Assembly: GCA_040752395.1 (NCBI GenBank)
Contig: JBFMHD010000031.1
Location: 1 to 17,190 of the forward strand
DNA from: JBFMHD01 sp040752395 [NCBI: Candidatus Hydrogenedentota bacterium]
Lineage (GTDB): Bacteria; JBFMHD01
Reading direction: 5' to 3'
DNA: 17,190 nucleotides
The notes under the pieces: model-generated
The model's input: only the letters and a program-made list of their open reading frames with translations
Told to the model about the DNA's origin: nothing
Database searches by the model: none
Part shown: in pieces, positions 7,501-16,200 of the stretch
Numbering within the stretch: the stretch's first letter is position 1
Layout: each line of letters begins with the position of its first letter
Position numbers and translations under genes: made by a program

Positions 7501-8598
7501 ATAACAGTCAGTGAGAGCATACCTGCTACTACTTTGGGGTTGAAAATAATAACTGAGGATTATCCTGGTGAGAACAAGATGTATATAGAGATAATATTAG
7601 CAGATGCAACGACAGGCCAGCGAGTAGCACCACATCTTGTAGAGGTCGAGTTTGTACCCTATGACGCAAGAGCGAGTGTTGAATACATACCTGATAGCTA
7701 TGCATATTTAGGTAGAGCAAAAATCTGGTATCGGCCATTACCTGAGAAGACAGTCAACGTAGGGTTAGATGGCAGGATCGGCTCATTTGGCTTCAGCAAG
7801 GCGTTCGTAAAACGTAAACATACAACATTTATTGTGCCTGACCCGGATAATTCTCAGGTACTTGTTGAAAGAGATATATTACCAACTGATACACACTTTA
7901 TTACAATAGCGAGACCTGATACCGATGAACTCGCAATAATTAATGCTGCTTATGATGTATTAAGCGGTAATTTTGCGTTAATGCCGATAGTTGTAAAGAG
8001 CCCGGATATTAACACTTATGTTCCGCATCATAAATTTTCGTTACTCGATGACCAGGGGAATATTAATGAAAAACCACAATTTATTAAACCAGTTAGAATT
8101 ATAATACCATATCCGGATAATGACCATAATGGAGTGGTTGATGAGTTTGGGATACCTGAAAGTACTTTAAGGATGTATAGACTTAATCCACAGGCACAAA
8201 GATGGGAACTGGTTGAGAATCAGCAGAGAAACGCTGACTATGATTATGTTGAAGCTGTTGTATCTGAATTTAGTTTCTATACATTACTCGGTTCAGCATC
8301 AACCAATGCTTTATCAATGTCGCGTAGTTATCCGAACCCGTTCTATCCATTACAGCGCCAGACCATAACTATTAACACATTTACCACGATTAGTTCTTTA
8401 AGGGTTAAGATTTATAATATTGCGGGTGATTTAGTTAGAACGCTTGATGACGGTTCTGAAATAATCAGTTTAGATCCTGGAATGGCGGTCTGGGACGGCA
8501 AAAACGATAGAGGTAATTTTGTAGCAAGTGGTTTGTATATTTTTGTGGCTGAAACGAATTTAGGCACAGCGACCGGAAAGATTACATTGATAAAGTAG
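1573..8598 (+). CDS. Giant surface protein: 16 Ig-like modules with a T9SS-type C-terminal sorting domain
   Basis: The product has 2341 residues from GTG 1573; ATG 1582 is an equally possible start, and neither has a good Shine-Dalgarno. A basic N-region is followed by the signal-peptide core AISVFLFSILLLSSSGVYG (about residues 31-49). Residues 50-265 form a beta-rich region with a calcium-loop pattern at D184-x-D186-x-D188-G-x-x-D192. Sixteen Ig-like modules of about 96-118 residues start near residues 267, 366, 465, 561, 657, 753, 850, 946, 1044, 1140, 1239, 1338, 1439, 1537, 1655 and 1758. Their signature is AGxxFxLxITAYDRFxN, then GTxTIT and a closing xPxxxxYFxIS, as in adhesin-type Ig/filamin-like repeats. 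Residues about 1857-1975 resemble a NEW3-like domain with an acidic D1908-D1916 loop. About 2174-2245 is a module shared with the second giant protein. Residues 2253-2341 are the sorting domain (YPNPF, YNIAGDLVRTL, WDGKNDRGNFVASGLYIF). Role inferred: cell-surface adhesin or matrix fibre. It ends with TAGTAG. Confidence 0.85.
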   Translation: MKFMVKQVIGLCKKARWKQKIKRVLLPGTAISVFLFSILLLSSSGVYGVNDPNYTPYQSLIIHGGDTIGALFPELNVVDTFPDAIMYYGNNPKDGCGTTLIVVVPRNAPTCSPVPQLTPDSDVIVDSIYFVVLETDTFDTSAKVADTAYLIHTIYNFANTTDSFSFRIYLSDTIDYDSAGVYYDADTDGVLDTTDPLITTTSTMNQGDTMQIIIPILISPHTTLPDTCLVRIEVWSIYHSTYMKPDSDVADTSYDIVTATVGDIDSFVISSPTYNVTAGINFILYITPVDPAWNPIYGYSGDSMYSTSRDTITPDRVLNTFTQGDGYTIENVSITKTGYITITVQDGLGHYGIIGLNVEPDTIGSFLISSSSGIVTAGWGFNLSITAFDRWGNQANDTSFRDTAFFSVTTGCSITPEVTGEFRAGTVALSNVTLNRTGTITITVYYANAIGTTTLWVEPDTTQYFALSTDTSIVAIGENFNLSITAYDRFGNINWNHSDSVTLIVSKGDISPDTTAGFTSGIKTLAVSLSQSGTITITAYTNEGKYGTTSIVVAPIGVEYFIITANVNSITAGYGFSLYITAYDQYNNVNLDFEDSASLSVSTGVIVPSITDTFTSGTCAMSGVTIDKAGTQVIRVAYGVAEGTTVIYIIPDTPTYFIVSSVSEIVAGDTFNLYITAYDRFWNISTVYSDSVKLIVDTGNIVPDSAYGFTDGIKVQAVSVTKTGTRVITVTDANNYATGTTTIYVTPDSTAYFEISGPDTVLTGDTFILQITAYDRFWNIQTEFDSKILFYISDGNIYPDISGNFSSGFREESVSITKTGDSIVITCSDPITGSYDTFVIQVLPSELSYFMISSDSVVVTAGYSFRLDVTAFDRFGNVKTDYTGDAYLEVSSGTITPVMTGNFTGGTVTVYPVTLTRSGTITITVETGTIFGTMQIWVEPDTTQYFTLSTDTSIVVAGNSFVLGITAYDRFDNINWNYLDTVSILASDGIIYPDTARFSTYGGTVVLSAVSLTKVGNITITAINNSGRFGTTTIQVIPAAVDHFILSASVTNITAGYPFILNITAYDEFNNLQTLFNNSAYLTVTAGTITPSITAAFTSGTITITGVTIDRAGTQTITCYYGSATGTTVIYIIPDTPTYFVLKVSSSAVAGDTFSLEITACDRFRNVSTLYNETASISTDTGIGAWIYPTWTSNFVNGTTVVYVSINRTGTRTITVRDIWDYGTGTTSILITPDSTSYFVIAMSDTVRAGVPFQMQITAYDIFDNIQTNFDDTVKIEISSGTIYPSVTGNFNQGVIVVNNVTVTKIGAVVITCIDGSSATTATGTKPVYVLPGILSYFVVTTDTPEIPAGETFSITITAYDSIGNIKTDSNIYISLLVNLGVITPTIADTMLDSGTVTIQNVTLTKTGTVTITAYYYSGVDTVYGADTILVTPGSLSYFIISVDTNNLQLGDSFILYVTAYDRFANIRLNKFDTAIITTDDPAEDQETPAFLIMGDSGCTTTVCYIVAQPNTTTIVIVQNGEAQGTVPIILSFEGIYTLELSIPDTTIEAGTPFTLRVTAVDPFGYPIATITGDTSASYFYFRILGGGPEDVEPDTFAFPIEFNDGYYETNILIITQAGVDTLEVSIQSYAPFGVKTEYPCKIDVDVDPAEHTRYGVSIVGGDTEITAGETFALQVSAWDTWANLVPINGGTVSIYAYIDFETVPILTNASGVLNNGTCVTIEILYRTGTTQIIVYDTLARTGTLTPLIILPAELHHFVIDTPVFPTAGVWFTLKVTARDIYENLVTSYTGKVDFEVTEIQSGLQYPIQPQQSNQFTNGVLVQSVSITYGGTVVLTVKDSVTPSDSGSIIFFISLYSGVELTGGDTLYLYPGERGYITLIVKNYGEGVDIFDLSIAQDYDFAVKFIQDDDQDNKHDESETTELPAYTDLIYPLDTYSFFVYVDVPSTTQVLLYNYIIVAATSRANNSKTDTERSLVITVSESIPATTLGLKIITEDYPGENKMYIEIILADATTGQRVAPHLVEVEFVPYDARASVEYIPDSYAYLGRAKIWYRPLPEKTVNVGLDGRIGSFGFSKAFVKRKHTTFIVPDPDNSQVLVERDILPTDTHFITIARPDTDELAIINAAYDVLSGNFALMPIVVKSPDINTYVPHHKFSLLDDQGNINEKPQFIKPVRIIIPYPDNDHNGVVDEFGIPESTLRMYRLNPQAQRWELVENQQRNADYDYVEAVVSEFSFYTLLGSASTNALSMSRSYPNPFYPLQRQTITINTFTTISSLRVKIYNIAGDLVRTLDDGSEIISLDPGMAVWDGKNDRGNFVASGLYIFVAETNLGTATGKITLIK
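2668..4119 (+). repeat. Five-module super-repeat, copy 1 (Ig modules 2-6)
   Basis: Modules 2-6 of the first giant protein are each most like the module five places further on (2 with 7, 3 with 8, 4 with 9, 5 with 10, 6 with 11). Marker phrases recur in the same order: WVEPDTTQYF, INWN, TAGYxF, GTTVIYIIPDTPTYF, and TPDST with YF. A 32-base stretch, 2936-2967, recurs exactly at 4379-4410. The period is about 1.45 kb. Confidence 0.75.
4120..5583 (+). repeat. Five-module super-repeat, copy 2 (Ig modules 7-11)
   Basis: This is the second copy of the five-module block that starts at 2668. Module offsets between copies are 1443-1458 bp, so little length has changed since duplication although most of the DNA has diverged. 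Module 12, starting at 5584, again resembles the first module of the block (GNIKTD, TLTKTGTVTITAYY), hinting at the start of a third, partial copy. Confidence 0.7.
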
Positions 8599-8603
8599 TA
8601 GTT

Positions 8604-8668
8604 AAGAAGCAAGAGGCAAGAGGCAAGATGATAATTTGAATCTTTGAATCTTTCAATCTTTGTGCCTC
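8604..8668. repeat. Purine-rich spacer element, copy 2, plus inverted tail
   Basis: After the tandem stop TAGTAG, the spacer carries GAAGCAAGAGG (8606-8616) and a heptamer ladder (GCAAGAG, GCAAGAG, GCAAGAT, 8609-8629). A pyrimidine-rich ladder of AATCTTT units follows (8639-8661). GAGGCA at 8613-8618 and at 8620-8625 can each pair with TGCCTC at 8663-8668, so the spacer can fold back on itself. The AATCTTT ladder read on the minus strand (TTGAAAGATTC type) resembles 17025-17047 after the last gene. Confidence 0.5.
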
Positions 8669-8721
8669 AAACTATGTGTTTTATTTAAAGATATAAAGTT
8701 TCTATGACGAAAATTACTATT

Positions 8722-8725
8722 AGGA
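8722..8725 (+). promoter_or_regulatory. Shine-Dalgarno AGGA supporting the ATG start at 8731
   Basis: AGGA lies 5 bases before ATG 8731. The in-frame upstream ATG at 8704 has no Shine-Dalgarno-like sequence. Starting at 8731 also gives a compact signal peptide. Confidence 0.5.
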
Positions 8726-8730
8726 TTAGT

Positions 8731-10107
8731 ATGTTAACTTATAGAAGTATATATAGTATAATATTATTTCTGGTAGTTACAATATTCAACTTACAAGCCA
8801 CAGGTTTATTTGCTGATGACAAAGGTACGACATCAGCACAGTTTTTAAAAATAGGTGTTGGCGCGAGACCTGGTGCGCTTGCGAATGCTTATTCTTCAAT
8901 CGGCGAGGATGTTATAAGTATTTTTTATAATCCTGGTGGCCTTGCATTTACTGAAAAAGCTGAGATATCAGCTATGCATAACGAATATTTCCAGGATATA
9001 AATTTTGATTTTATTGGGCTATCTTTTCCAGTAGGCAAGCGTCATACTTTAGGCACCGGTCTACAACTTTTAAAAACCACAGATACAGAGCGAAGCGAAT
9101 ATTTAGGGATCGTATTATCCGAGTTCGATATTGAGGATATTGCAGCTACATTCTCCTATGCATATTTATTAAATGAAAGATTAGGCCTCGGCATAAACGG
9201 CAAATATATCAGAGAGGTTTTATTTCATCATTCAGCAAGCACTTTAGCAGCTGATGTCGGTGTCCTTTTTAAGACGCCGTTTAGAGGGTTAAATCTTGGA
9301 TTAAGTATTCAGCATCTTGGCGGTAAGCTAAAATTTATTCAGGTTAGTGATCCATTACCTGCAAATATAAGATTCGGGATATCTTATAAAATTTTTAAAG
9401 ACCAGGCACTCATAACAGTTGATACGTTTAAATATAGAAATGAAGACCCTGATGGGTGTATCGGATTTGAGTGGAATTTTAAAAATCTGTTACAATTAAG
9501 AGCAGGCTACAGATTTACATCTGATTTAGAACCTTCAGATGCTATAACCGCAGGACTTGGAATAAGTTATAAAGATTTGTCATTTGATTATGCTTATGTG
9601 CCTTATGGCGAGTTGGGTAATACTCATCGGTTCAGCGGTAATTTTAAATTCTGGAAGACTGAGCGAGATATAACACCGAAACCGCCACCAGCAACTTATA
9701 TTACTCTACCAAAAAAAGAAGTAAAGGTTGTGCCTAAAAAGCTTGGGAAAGCAGCTATCTTTAAATTGACCCCGGTCGAGGAATTATATCGATCAGAACT
9801 TATTGAAGAAGAGATAAAAGAGGGTTTGAAAGTGATTTTACAAGAAGGCGGTGTTTTTACTGTTTTGTCTGATGAAGAAATGAGAGTTAAAATGGCCTTG
9901 GCACCTGAATCACTTAACCTTGAGAACGCTTGCAGACTATTTGGAACTGATTATGTTATTTTTGGTGGTTATAGTATGGATGAAGATAAAATAAATATCA
10001 ATATTAGTTCTGTTGATTCGTTAGGAAAGATAAAATCAATTCAAATTAAAACTGAGATAAAAAATATTATCCGTGAAATCAGAAAATCTATTGATAAAAT
10101 ATTATGA
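8731..10107 (+). CDS. PorV/UPF0164-like outer-membrane barrel fused to a CsgG/LpoB-like domain
   Basis: The product has 458 residues from ATG 8731 (AGGA 5 bases upstream); ATG 8704 would add nine residues. Residues 1-27 are a signal peptide (core IILFLVVTIFNL, then GLFA before DDKG). Residues about 32-308 match the PorV/PorQ-UPF0164 family: the opening GTTSAQFLKIGVGARPGALA, then IFYNPGGLAF near residue 67, alternating beta strands, and a last strand NFKFW. PorV proteins are FadL-fold barrels that receive type IX secretion cargo at the outer membrane. A Pro/Lys-rich linker (about 311-336) leads to a roughly 120-residue periplasmic-type domain (340-458). Its segment ACRLFGTDYVIFGGY (400-414), followed by strands and a D-x-x-G-K turn, resembles the core of CsgG/LpoB-like lipoprotein domains. 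Ordinary PorV ends at the barrel, so this fusion is unusual. The flanking genes encode giant proteins with sorting domains, suggesting it serves their export or anchoring. The barrel family is fairly sure; the C-terminal assignment is tentative. Confidence 0.75.
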   Translation: MLTYRSIYSIILFLVVTIFNLQATGLFADDKGTTSAQFLKIGVGARPGALANAYSSIGEDVISIFYNPGGLAFTEKAEISAMHNEYFQDINFDFIGLSFPVGKRHTLGTGLQLLKTTDTERSEYLGIVLSEFDIEDIAATFSYAYLLNERLGLGINGKYIREVLFHHSASTLAADVGVLFKTPFRGLNLGLSIQHLGGKLKFIQVSDPLPANIRFGISYKIFKDQALITVDTFKYRNEDPDGCIGFEWNFKNLLQLRAGYRFTSDLEPSDAITAGLGISYKDLSFDYAYVPYGELGNTHRFSGNFKFWKTERDITPKPPPATYITLPKKEVKVVPKKLGKAAIFKLTPVEELYRSELIEEEIKEGLKVILQEGGVFTVLSDEEMRVKMALAPESLNLENACRLFGTDYVIFGGYSMDEDKININISSVDSLGKIKSIQIKTEIKNIIREIRKSIDKIL

Positions 10108-10130
10108 TTATAGTATGTAATCCGTCAGTA

Positions 10131-10169
10131 GAAGCAAGAAGCAAGATAACGGAAAGAAAGATAATGAAA
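10131..10169 (+). repeat. Purine-rich spacer element, copy 3
   Basis: This element sits in the spacer before the second giant gene. It holds GAAGCAAGAAG (10131-10141, identical to 1560-1570), a second GCAAGA, and GAAAGAAAGATAATGAAA (10152-10169, one mismatch to 1542-1559). The order of the two parts is swapped relative to copy 1. No terminator or promoter is evident in the rest of this spacer (10108-10220). Confidence 0.55.
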
Positions 10170-10210
10170 AACGTAGATGGTCTAACATTAACAAACTCTA
10201 CCGAAAACTG

Positions 10211-10216
10211 AGGGAG
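10211..10216 (+). promoter_or_regulatory. Shine-Dalgarno AGGGAG for the start at 10221
   Basis: AGGGAG ends 4 bases before ATG 10221. The alternative in-frame ATG at 10239 is preceded by a T-rich run without any Shine-Dalgarno, so 10221 is preferred. Confidence 0.55.
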
Positions 10217-10220
10217 TACT

Positions 10221-13200
10221 ATGGTATTCGTTTTTTCTATGGTAAAGAGGTTTATATTAGCAACTCTACTTATATATTTTTTTATTTTATCCCAGGCTTC
10301 TTATGGTGATACATATATTTTTGTAAGAAAATGGGGTAGCTCAGGTACCGGGGATGGACAATTTGATAGACCGAGCGGCATCGGCATGGATAAATACGGC
10401 CATGTGTATATATCAGAGTACAGTAACTCTCATCGTTGTCAGAAATTTACAAAGAATGGTAATTTTATATTAAAATGGGGGAGTTTAGGTGCTGGTAACG
10501 GCCAGTTTAATTATGCCAGTGGTGTGGTCGTGGATTCAGCAGGCTATATTCATGTAGTAGATAGAGTTAATGAACGTGTTCAAAAATTTACGCAAGATGG
10601 CAGCTTTGTTACTATATGGGGTAGTGGAAATCTGGATCTTCTGTTTGATCACTATGCAGGTATTGCAATAGATTCTTCTTCTAATATTTATGTTTGCAGG
10701 ACAGATGGGAGTAGTATAAGTAGCGTGAGAAAATTTAATTCAAGTGGTGGTTATATCTTAGATATTGGCAGCAGGGGTACTGCATTTGGTAAATTTCAAG
10801 ATCCTCATGGTGTAGCAGTTGATGATACAGGTTATGTTTATGTTTCAGACCGAAAAAGTGGTGGTAGTATCAGATTACAGAAATTTACAGTCGGAGGTTC
10901 CACGATTATGGCAATTGATACTGGTGGACTTAATGATCCTACGGGTGTTGCGGTAGATAAATATGGTTATGTATATGTTTGTGATAAAGATAACCACCGC
11001 ATTAAGAAATATGATTCTAATGGTAATATTATAACAGTTTGGGGTAGTAATGGTGCGGCTGATGGCCAGTTCTCTTCTCCTGAAGGCATCTTTGTGGATT
11101 CTTTTGGGTTTGTATATGTTTGCGATGGTGGGAATAGCAGGATACAGGTCTTTGCATTAACTGATGCTGATAGTATCCCCTGCTCAGCACCAGGCAGCGT
11201 TATAGTTTCCAACCCTGGTTATGGGGGACAATTAAATTTATCCTGGTCCAACCCACCCCAACCAGATTTTTCCTATGTAATGATTTATCGCTCTACCGCT
11301 TCATTATCTCTCGGCTCACTTATTTATTCTAATGTAACAGAAACGTCAAAAATAGATACAGGACTTACAAATGGTGAGACATATTATTATACTTTCTTTG
11401 CTGTTGATACCAATGGTAACTGGTCAATTGATACTACGCAATATAGTGGGACCCCCTATGATACTATAACACCAACCGAAGTCACATTATTAACACCGGC
11501 TGACGGAACCCCAACCTCAACAGTTAGACCTGTGTTCACTTATACTAATTCGTTAGATTCGTCAAACATTGAGTACATTTTAGAGATAGATGATACATAT
11601 AGTTTTAGTTCGATTAACTATACAGGTACATCATTGACATTAAGTTGTAGTCCGAGCGTAGATATACTAAACGGCACATATTACTGGCGAGTAAGAGTAA
11701 AGGATATTTATAATAATTCAAATCAAGGTATAGATTCACGAATGATAGTAATAGATACCGCGGCTCCAAATGAGGTAAGTTTAATTTCGCCGGTCGATGG
11801 TACGTGTACGAATGTAGTAAAGCCAGTGTTTTATTATACTGCATCAGGTGATACGAGCGGTATAAAGTGGTATATATTAGAGATAGATGACACGAGTACT
11901 TTCAGTTCAATAAACTACAGTGGTACGTCAGTGAGTACGAGTTGCAGTCCGAGTGCGGATATGGTAAATGGTACGTATTATTGGCGAGTGCGGGTGCTGG
12001 ATATTCTTGATCAATCGAATGCTGGTATAGATACGAATGTAATAGTGATAGACACAGCTGGCCCGAATGAGGTGAGTTTAATAAGTCCGGCAGATGGTAG
12101 TAGTACGAATGTAGTAAGACCAGTGTTTTATTATACTGCATCAGGTGATACATCGGGCATAAAATGGTATATATTAGAAATAGATGATACTTATTCTTTT
12201 ACTTCGATAAACTATAGTGGGACATCTACCACTACAAGTTGTTCGCCAACTGCTGATATGGCAGACAATACATATTACTGGCGAGTGCGGGTGCTGGATA
12301 TTCTTGATCAATCGAATGTTGGGATAGATACAAGGGTTATAAGGATAGTAGCTGAGACAGTACCGCCTACTGAGGTAAGTTTAATTTCACCGGTTGATGG
12401 AGCATGTACGAATGTAGTACAGCCGGTATTTTGGTATAGTGCATCGAGTGATAGTTCAGGTATAAAGTGGTATATTTTAGAGATAGACGACACGAGTAGT
12501 TTCAGTTCAATAAACTACAGTGGTACGTCAGTGAGTACGAGTTGCAGTCCGAGTGCGGAGATGGTAAATGGTACGTATTATTGGCGTGTGCGGGTGATAG
12601 ACGTATGGGATATATCGAATACCGGGATAGATAGCAGGGTAATAGTGATAGACACAGCTGGCCCGAATGAGGTGAGTTTAATAAGTCCGGCAGATGGTAG
12701 TAGTACGAATGTAGTAAAGCCAGTGTTTTATTATACTGCATCAGGTGATACGAGTGGCATAAAGTGGTATATCTTAGAGATAGATGACACGAGTAGTTTT
12801 GCTTCGATAAACTACAGTGGTACATCAGTGAGTACGAGTTGCAGTCCGAGTGCGGATATGGTAAATGGTACGTATTACTGGCGAGTGCGGGTGCTGGATA
12901 TACTTGATCAATCGAATGCTGGTATAGATACGAGAGTAATAATAATAGATACTTATATCTCTGTTAGTTTAGTTTCACCAGAGGACACATATTATACGAA
13001 TGACACCACGCCGAGGTTTGTATGGTCAGGTAGCAGTGTAGATACCTATACGTTAGAGGTAGATAATGATATAAGTTTCACATCAATTAATTATACGGTT
13101 ACGACTGGTGATACAGAGGCGAGTGCTGATGTATTAGGAGAGGACACATATTACTGGCGTGTGATAGGTTTTGATAAAGGTGGGAACTGGGAGACGACAG

Positions 13201-16200
13201 TAGCGAGGGTGATAGTGATAGATACTGGGTTACCGGCAGAGGTTAGTCTTATAGCGCCTGAAAATAATACAGAGACAAACGAACAGAGGCCGAGGCTTGT
13301 ATGGGGTAGTTCGAGTGATAGTCGTAGTGGTGTATGGTATTATCAGATAGAGCTTGATAATAGCAGTAATTTTTTATCGATAGAGTATAGTGATACGAGT
13401 GATTCTTGTGAGTGGGAGAGTGATGTAGATATAGCTGGTGATACATATTACTGGCGGGTGAGGGTATATGATGTAGCTGGTAATAGTAATAGTGGGATAG
13501 ATAGCAGGGTAATAAAGATAGTTGCGGACACGTTAGCGCCTGATGAAGTAAGTTTAATAAGTCCGGCAGATGGCAGTAGTACGAATGTAGTACAGCCGGT
13601 ATTTTGGTATAGTGCATCGAGTGATAGTTCAGGTATAAAGTGGTATATTTTAGAGATAGATGACACGAGTAGTTTTGCTTCGATAAACTACAGTGGTACG
13701 TCAGTGAGTACGAGTTGCAGTCCGAGTGCGGAGATGGTAAATGGTACGTATTATTGGCGTGTGCGGGTGATAGACGTATGGGATATATCGAATACCGGGA
13801 TAGATAGCAGGGTAATAGTGATAGACACAGCTGGCCCGAATGAGGTGAGTTTAATAAGTCCGGCAGATGGTAGTAGTACGAATGTAGTAAAGCCAGTGTT
13901 TTATTATACTGCATCAGGTGATACGAGTGGCATAAAGTGGTATATCTTAGAGATAGATGACACGAGTAGTTTTGCTTCGATAAACTACAGTGGTACATCA
14001 GTGAGTACGAGTTGCAGTCCGAGTGCGGATATGGTAAATGGTACGTATTACTGGCGAGTGCGGGTGCTGGATATACTTGATCAATCGAATGCTGGTATAG
14101 ATACGAGAGTAATAATAATAGATACTTATATCTCTGTTAGTTTAGTTTCACCAGAGGACACATATTATACGAATGACACCACGCCGAGGTTTGTATGGTC
14201 AGGTAGCAGTGTAGATACCTATACGTTAGAGGTAGATAATGATATAAGTTTCACATCAATTAATTATACGGTTACGACTGGTGATACAGAGGCGAGTGCT
14301 GATGTATTAGGAGAGGACACATATTACTGGCGTGTGATAGGTTTTGATAAAGGTGGGAACTGGGAGACGACAGTAGCGAGGGTGATAGTGATAGATACTG
14401 GGTTACCGGCAGAGGTTAGTCTTATAGCGCCTGAAAATAATACAGAGACAAACGAACAGAGGCCGAGGCTTGTATGGGGTAGTTCGAGTGATAGTCGTAG
14501 TGGTGTATGGTATTATCAGATAGAGCTTGATAATAGCAGTAATTTTTTATCGATAGAGTATAGTGATACGAGTGATTCTTGTGAGTGGGAGAGTGATGTA
14601 GATATAGCTGGTGATACATATTACTGGCGGGTGAGGGTATATGATGTAGCTGGTAATAGTAATAGTGGGATAGATAGCAGGGTAATAAAGATAGTTGCGG
14701 ACACGTTAGCGCCTGATGAAGTAAGTTTAATAAGTCCGGCAGATGGCAGTAGTACGAATGTAGTACAGCCGGTATTTTGGTATAGTGCATCGAGTGATAG
14801 TTCAGGTATAAAGTGGTATATTTTAGAGATAGATGACACGAGTAGTTTTGCTTCAATAAACTACAGTGGTACATCAGTGAGTACGAGTTGCAGTCCGAGT
14901 GCGGAGATGGTAAATGGTACGTATTATTGGCGTGTGCGGGTGTTAGATATCTGGGACCAGTCCAATCTCGGGTTGGATTCGAATGTATTAATAATAGATA
15001 CAGTGCCACCTGTTGTTTATCTGAATTCTATTGTGATAAACAATGATGCATTGGTTACTAATGCTGAAACAGTGACTTTAAGTTTGCTATATGATAACAG
15101 TTCTATAGAGATGCAGATTTCTGATACTGAGACGTTTGCAGGAGCGAGCTTTGAGCCGGTTAGTTTGACTGATACTTATGTCTTGACCTCAATTGAGGGA
15201 ACAAAGGCGCTGTGGGTAAGGTTTAAAGATGCTGCAGGCAATATCTCAAATTCGGATTCTGATACAATTGTGCTTGATAAAACTCCACCCGCTGGTTCGG
15301 TTATATTAGACAATGGTGCAGCGATTACAACGAGCCAGGTGGTAATAGCATCTATAACAGTAACAGAGACATACCAGATGATAGTTTCAACAGACGGTGT
15401 CTTTGATAATGAAGAGTGGGAATCAAAATCAGATACTAAAGTTATTAATTATGGTGATACAGACGGAGTGAAATGGGTTTATGTAAGGTTCAGGGATTTA
15501 GCAGGGAATGCGAGTGACACGTGTTCGGATAGTATAACTCTTGCCGTGCCGCCATTACCCGTTGTTAATCTTTCAGGTACGTTACTTGATGGGGCAAAGG
15601 TTAGACTTGATTGGTTAAAATCAGCGTCAAATGATGTTGTAAAATATTATATCTATTCTGATAGCACACAAGGAATAATAAATTGGAGTATACCTATTGA
15701 TACAGTATCTGCACCAACAGTAACCTGGACAAGTGATACGCTGTTAGCTGATACGTATTATCTATTAGGGGTACGAGCTGTAGATAATAATGGATATACT
15801 GATGAAGAATATAATGCAGTAAGAGTAATGCCGAGAACATCAATAGATACTAATAAACCACAAACAGCTATAAAAAAGGCAAAAGTATATAGTGGTATAT
15901 ATGCGAATATTATAGCAGAGGTTGTTGTAAGTTCTGTTAATAATATCAGCAAAGTATTATTTCAGTACAGCGTGGATACAGGTGCTACGTGGGTGGATAT
16001 GCTGCAATATAATGCTACTAATTATCCTAATCCTGTTTTTAATTGTTTTGATCTGGCAAAATACAATACTTTATGGGATATAAGTGGTTTGGCTCAGGGA
16101 GAATATCTTATCCGTGCAGTGGCTTATAATTTAAATAATGTTCCTGATACATACGCACCTGGTATCTGGGTAGAGATAGGTGGCGACAATAGTTCGAGTA

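Noticed and set aside
13249-13998. Long minus-strand open frame (249 codons) and similar ones at 12502-12825 and 14422-15009
   Set aside because: They are antisense shadows of the repeated Ig modules, repeat with the same 1173-bp period, have a His/Tyr/Leu/Ser-skewed composition, and lack any domain.
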